DNA of 43,186 bases, taken from Cytidiella melzeri. Lineage: Eukaryota; Basidiomycota; Agaricomycetes; Polyporales; Irpicaceae. This document shows positions 43,131-43,186 of the stretch, piece after piece. Numbering within the stretch: the stretch's first letter is position 1; every line of letters begins with the position of its first letter. A program made the translations under genes and the position numbers. The notes under the pieces are model-generated. The model was given only the letters and a program-made list of their open reading frames with translations. It ran no database searches and was not told the origin of the DNA. The stretch spans positions 1 to 43,186 of the forward strand of contig JABYQR010000364.1 of assembly GCA_022592445.1 (NCBI GenBank), read 5' to 3'.

Positions 43131-43186
43131 AGTTCAACAAGTGGTTAAACAAGATCTCTCTGTGGCTTGTCCACGAGAATATTTCT

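Noticed and set aside
1..43186. tRNA or rRNA genes
   Set aside because: No cloverleaf-compatible B box (GGTTCGAATC type) or rRNA-like stretch was noticed on either strand; a covariance-model scan was not possible here.

Overview
The window looks like nuclear DNA of a filamentous basidiomycete, probably Agaricomycotina. Its genes carry many short GT-AG introns (mostly 49-83 nt), and they encode a SCAP-type sterol sensor, a glutathione reductase and a type-B histone acetyltransferase. Its mobile elements are of fungal Tad-like, Ty3/gypsy-like and other LTR types. The species cannot be named from the sequence alone.

Layout. 1-8.15 kb is an old, CpG-poor repeat compartment. It holds a broken non-LTR ORF1, a 646-bp CACTA-like element, a dead Ty3/gypsy polymerase, a foldback element, a ~208-bp satellite array with a dimeric higher-order pattern, and a solo LTR with a second, younger solo LTR nested inside it. 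At its inner edge (7605-8047) sits an intron-containing gene for a 125-residue predicted secreted protein, with a TATA box and a probable 5'-UTR intron. 8.2-31.0 kb is CpG-rich unique sequence with four spliced genes: an unrecognised serine-rich protein (minus), glutathione reductase (minus), a SCAP-like protein (plus) and HAT1 (minus). It also includes a 7.3-kb stretch (about 13.1-20.4 kb) in which I recognise no gene.

31.06-37.1 kb is a full-length non-LTR retrotransposon with two intact ORFs, an A-tail and perfect 14-bp target-site duplications. It has landed 54 bp upstream of the HAT1 start codon, head to head with HAT1. 37.2-43.2 kb returns to the CpG-poor repeat compartment. It contains a 2,026-bp LTR element with 236-bp LTRs, 5-bp target-site duplications and only a decayed gag, then the 5' LTR, an extra ORF and the gag start of a gypsy-like element that runs off the window. 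That LTR belongs to the same family as the solo LTR at 6.05 kb.

How the parts relate. The cellular genes are separate housekeeping or regulatory functions (redox, sterol sensing, histone acetylation), not a cluster. The two most unusual local situations are HAT1, whose original upstream DNA is now 6 kb away behind a young retrotransposon, and the small secreted-protein gene, whose TATA box lies about 320 bp downstream of a solo LTR in the same orientation. Paired copies of the same repeats, one CpG-rich and one with CpG changed to TpG or CpA, point to methylation-linked decay of older copies. All exon structures were built by hand from splice signals, reading phase and family similarity, without transcript data.
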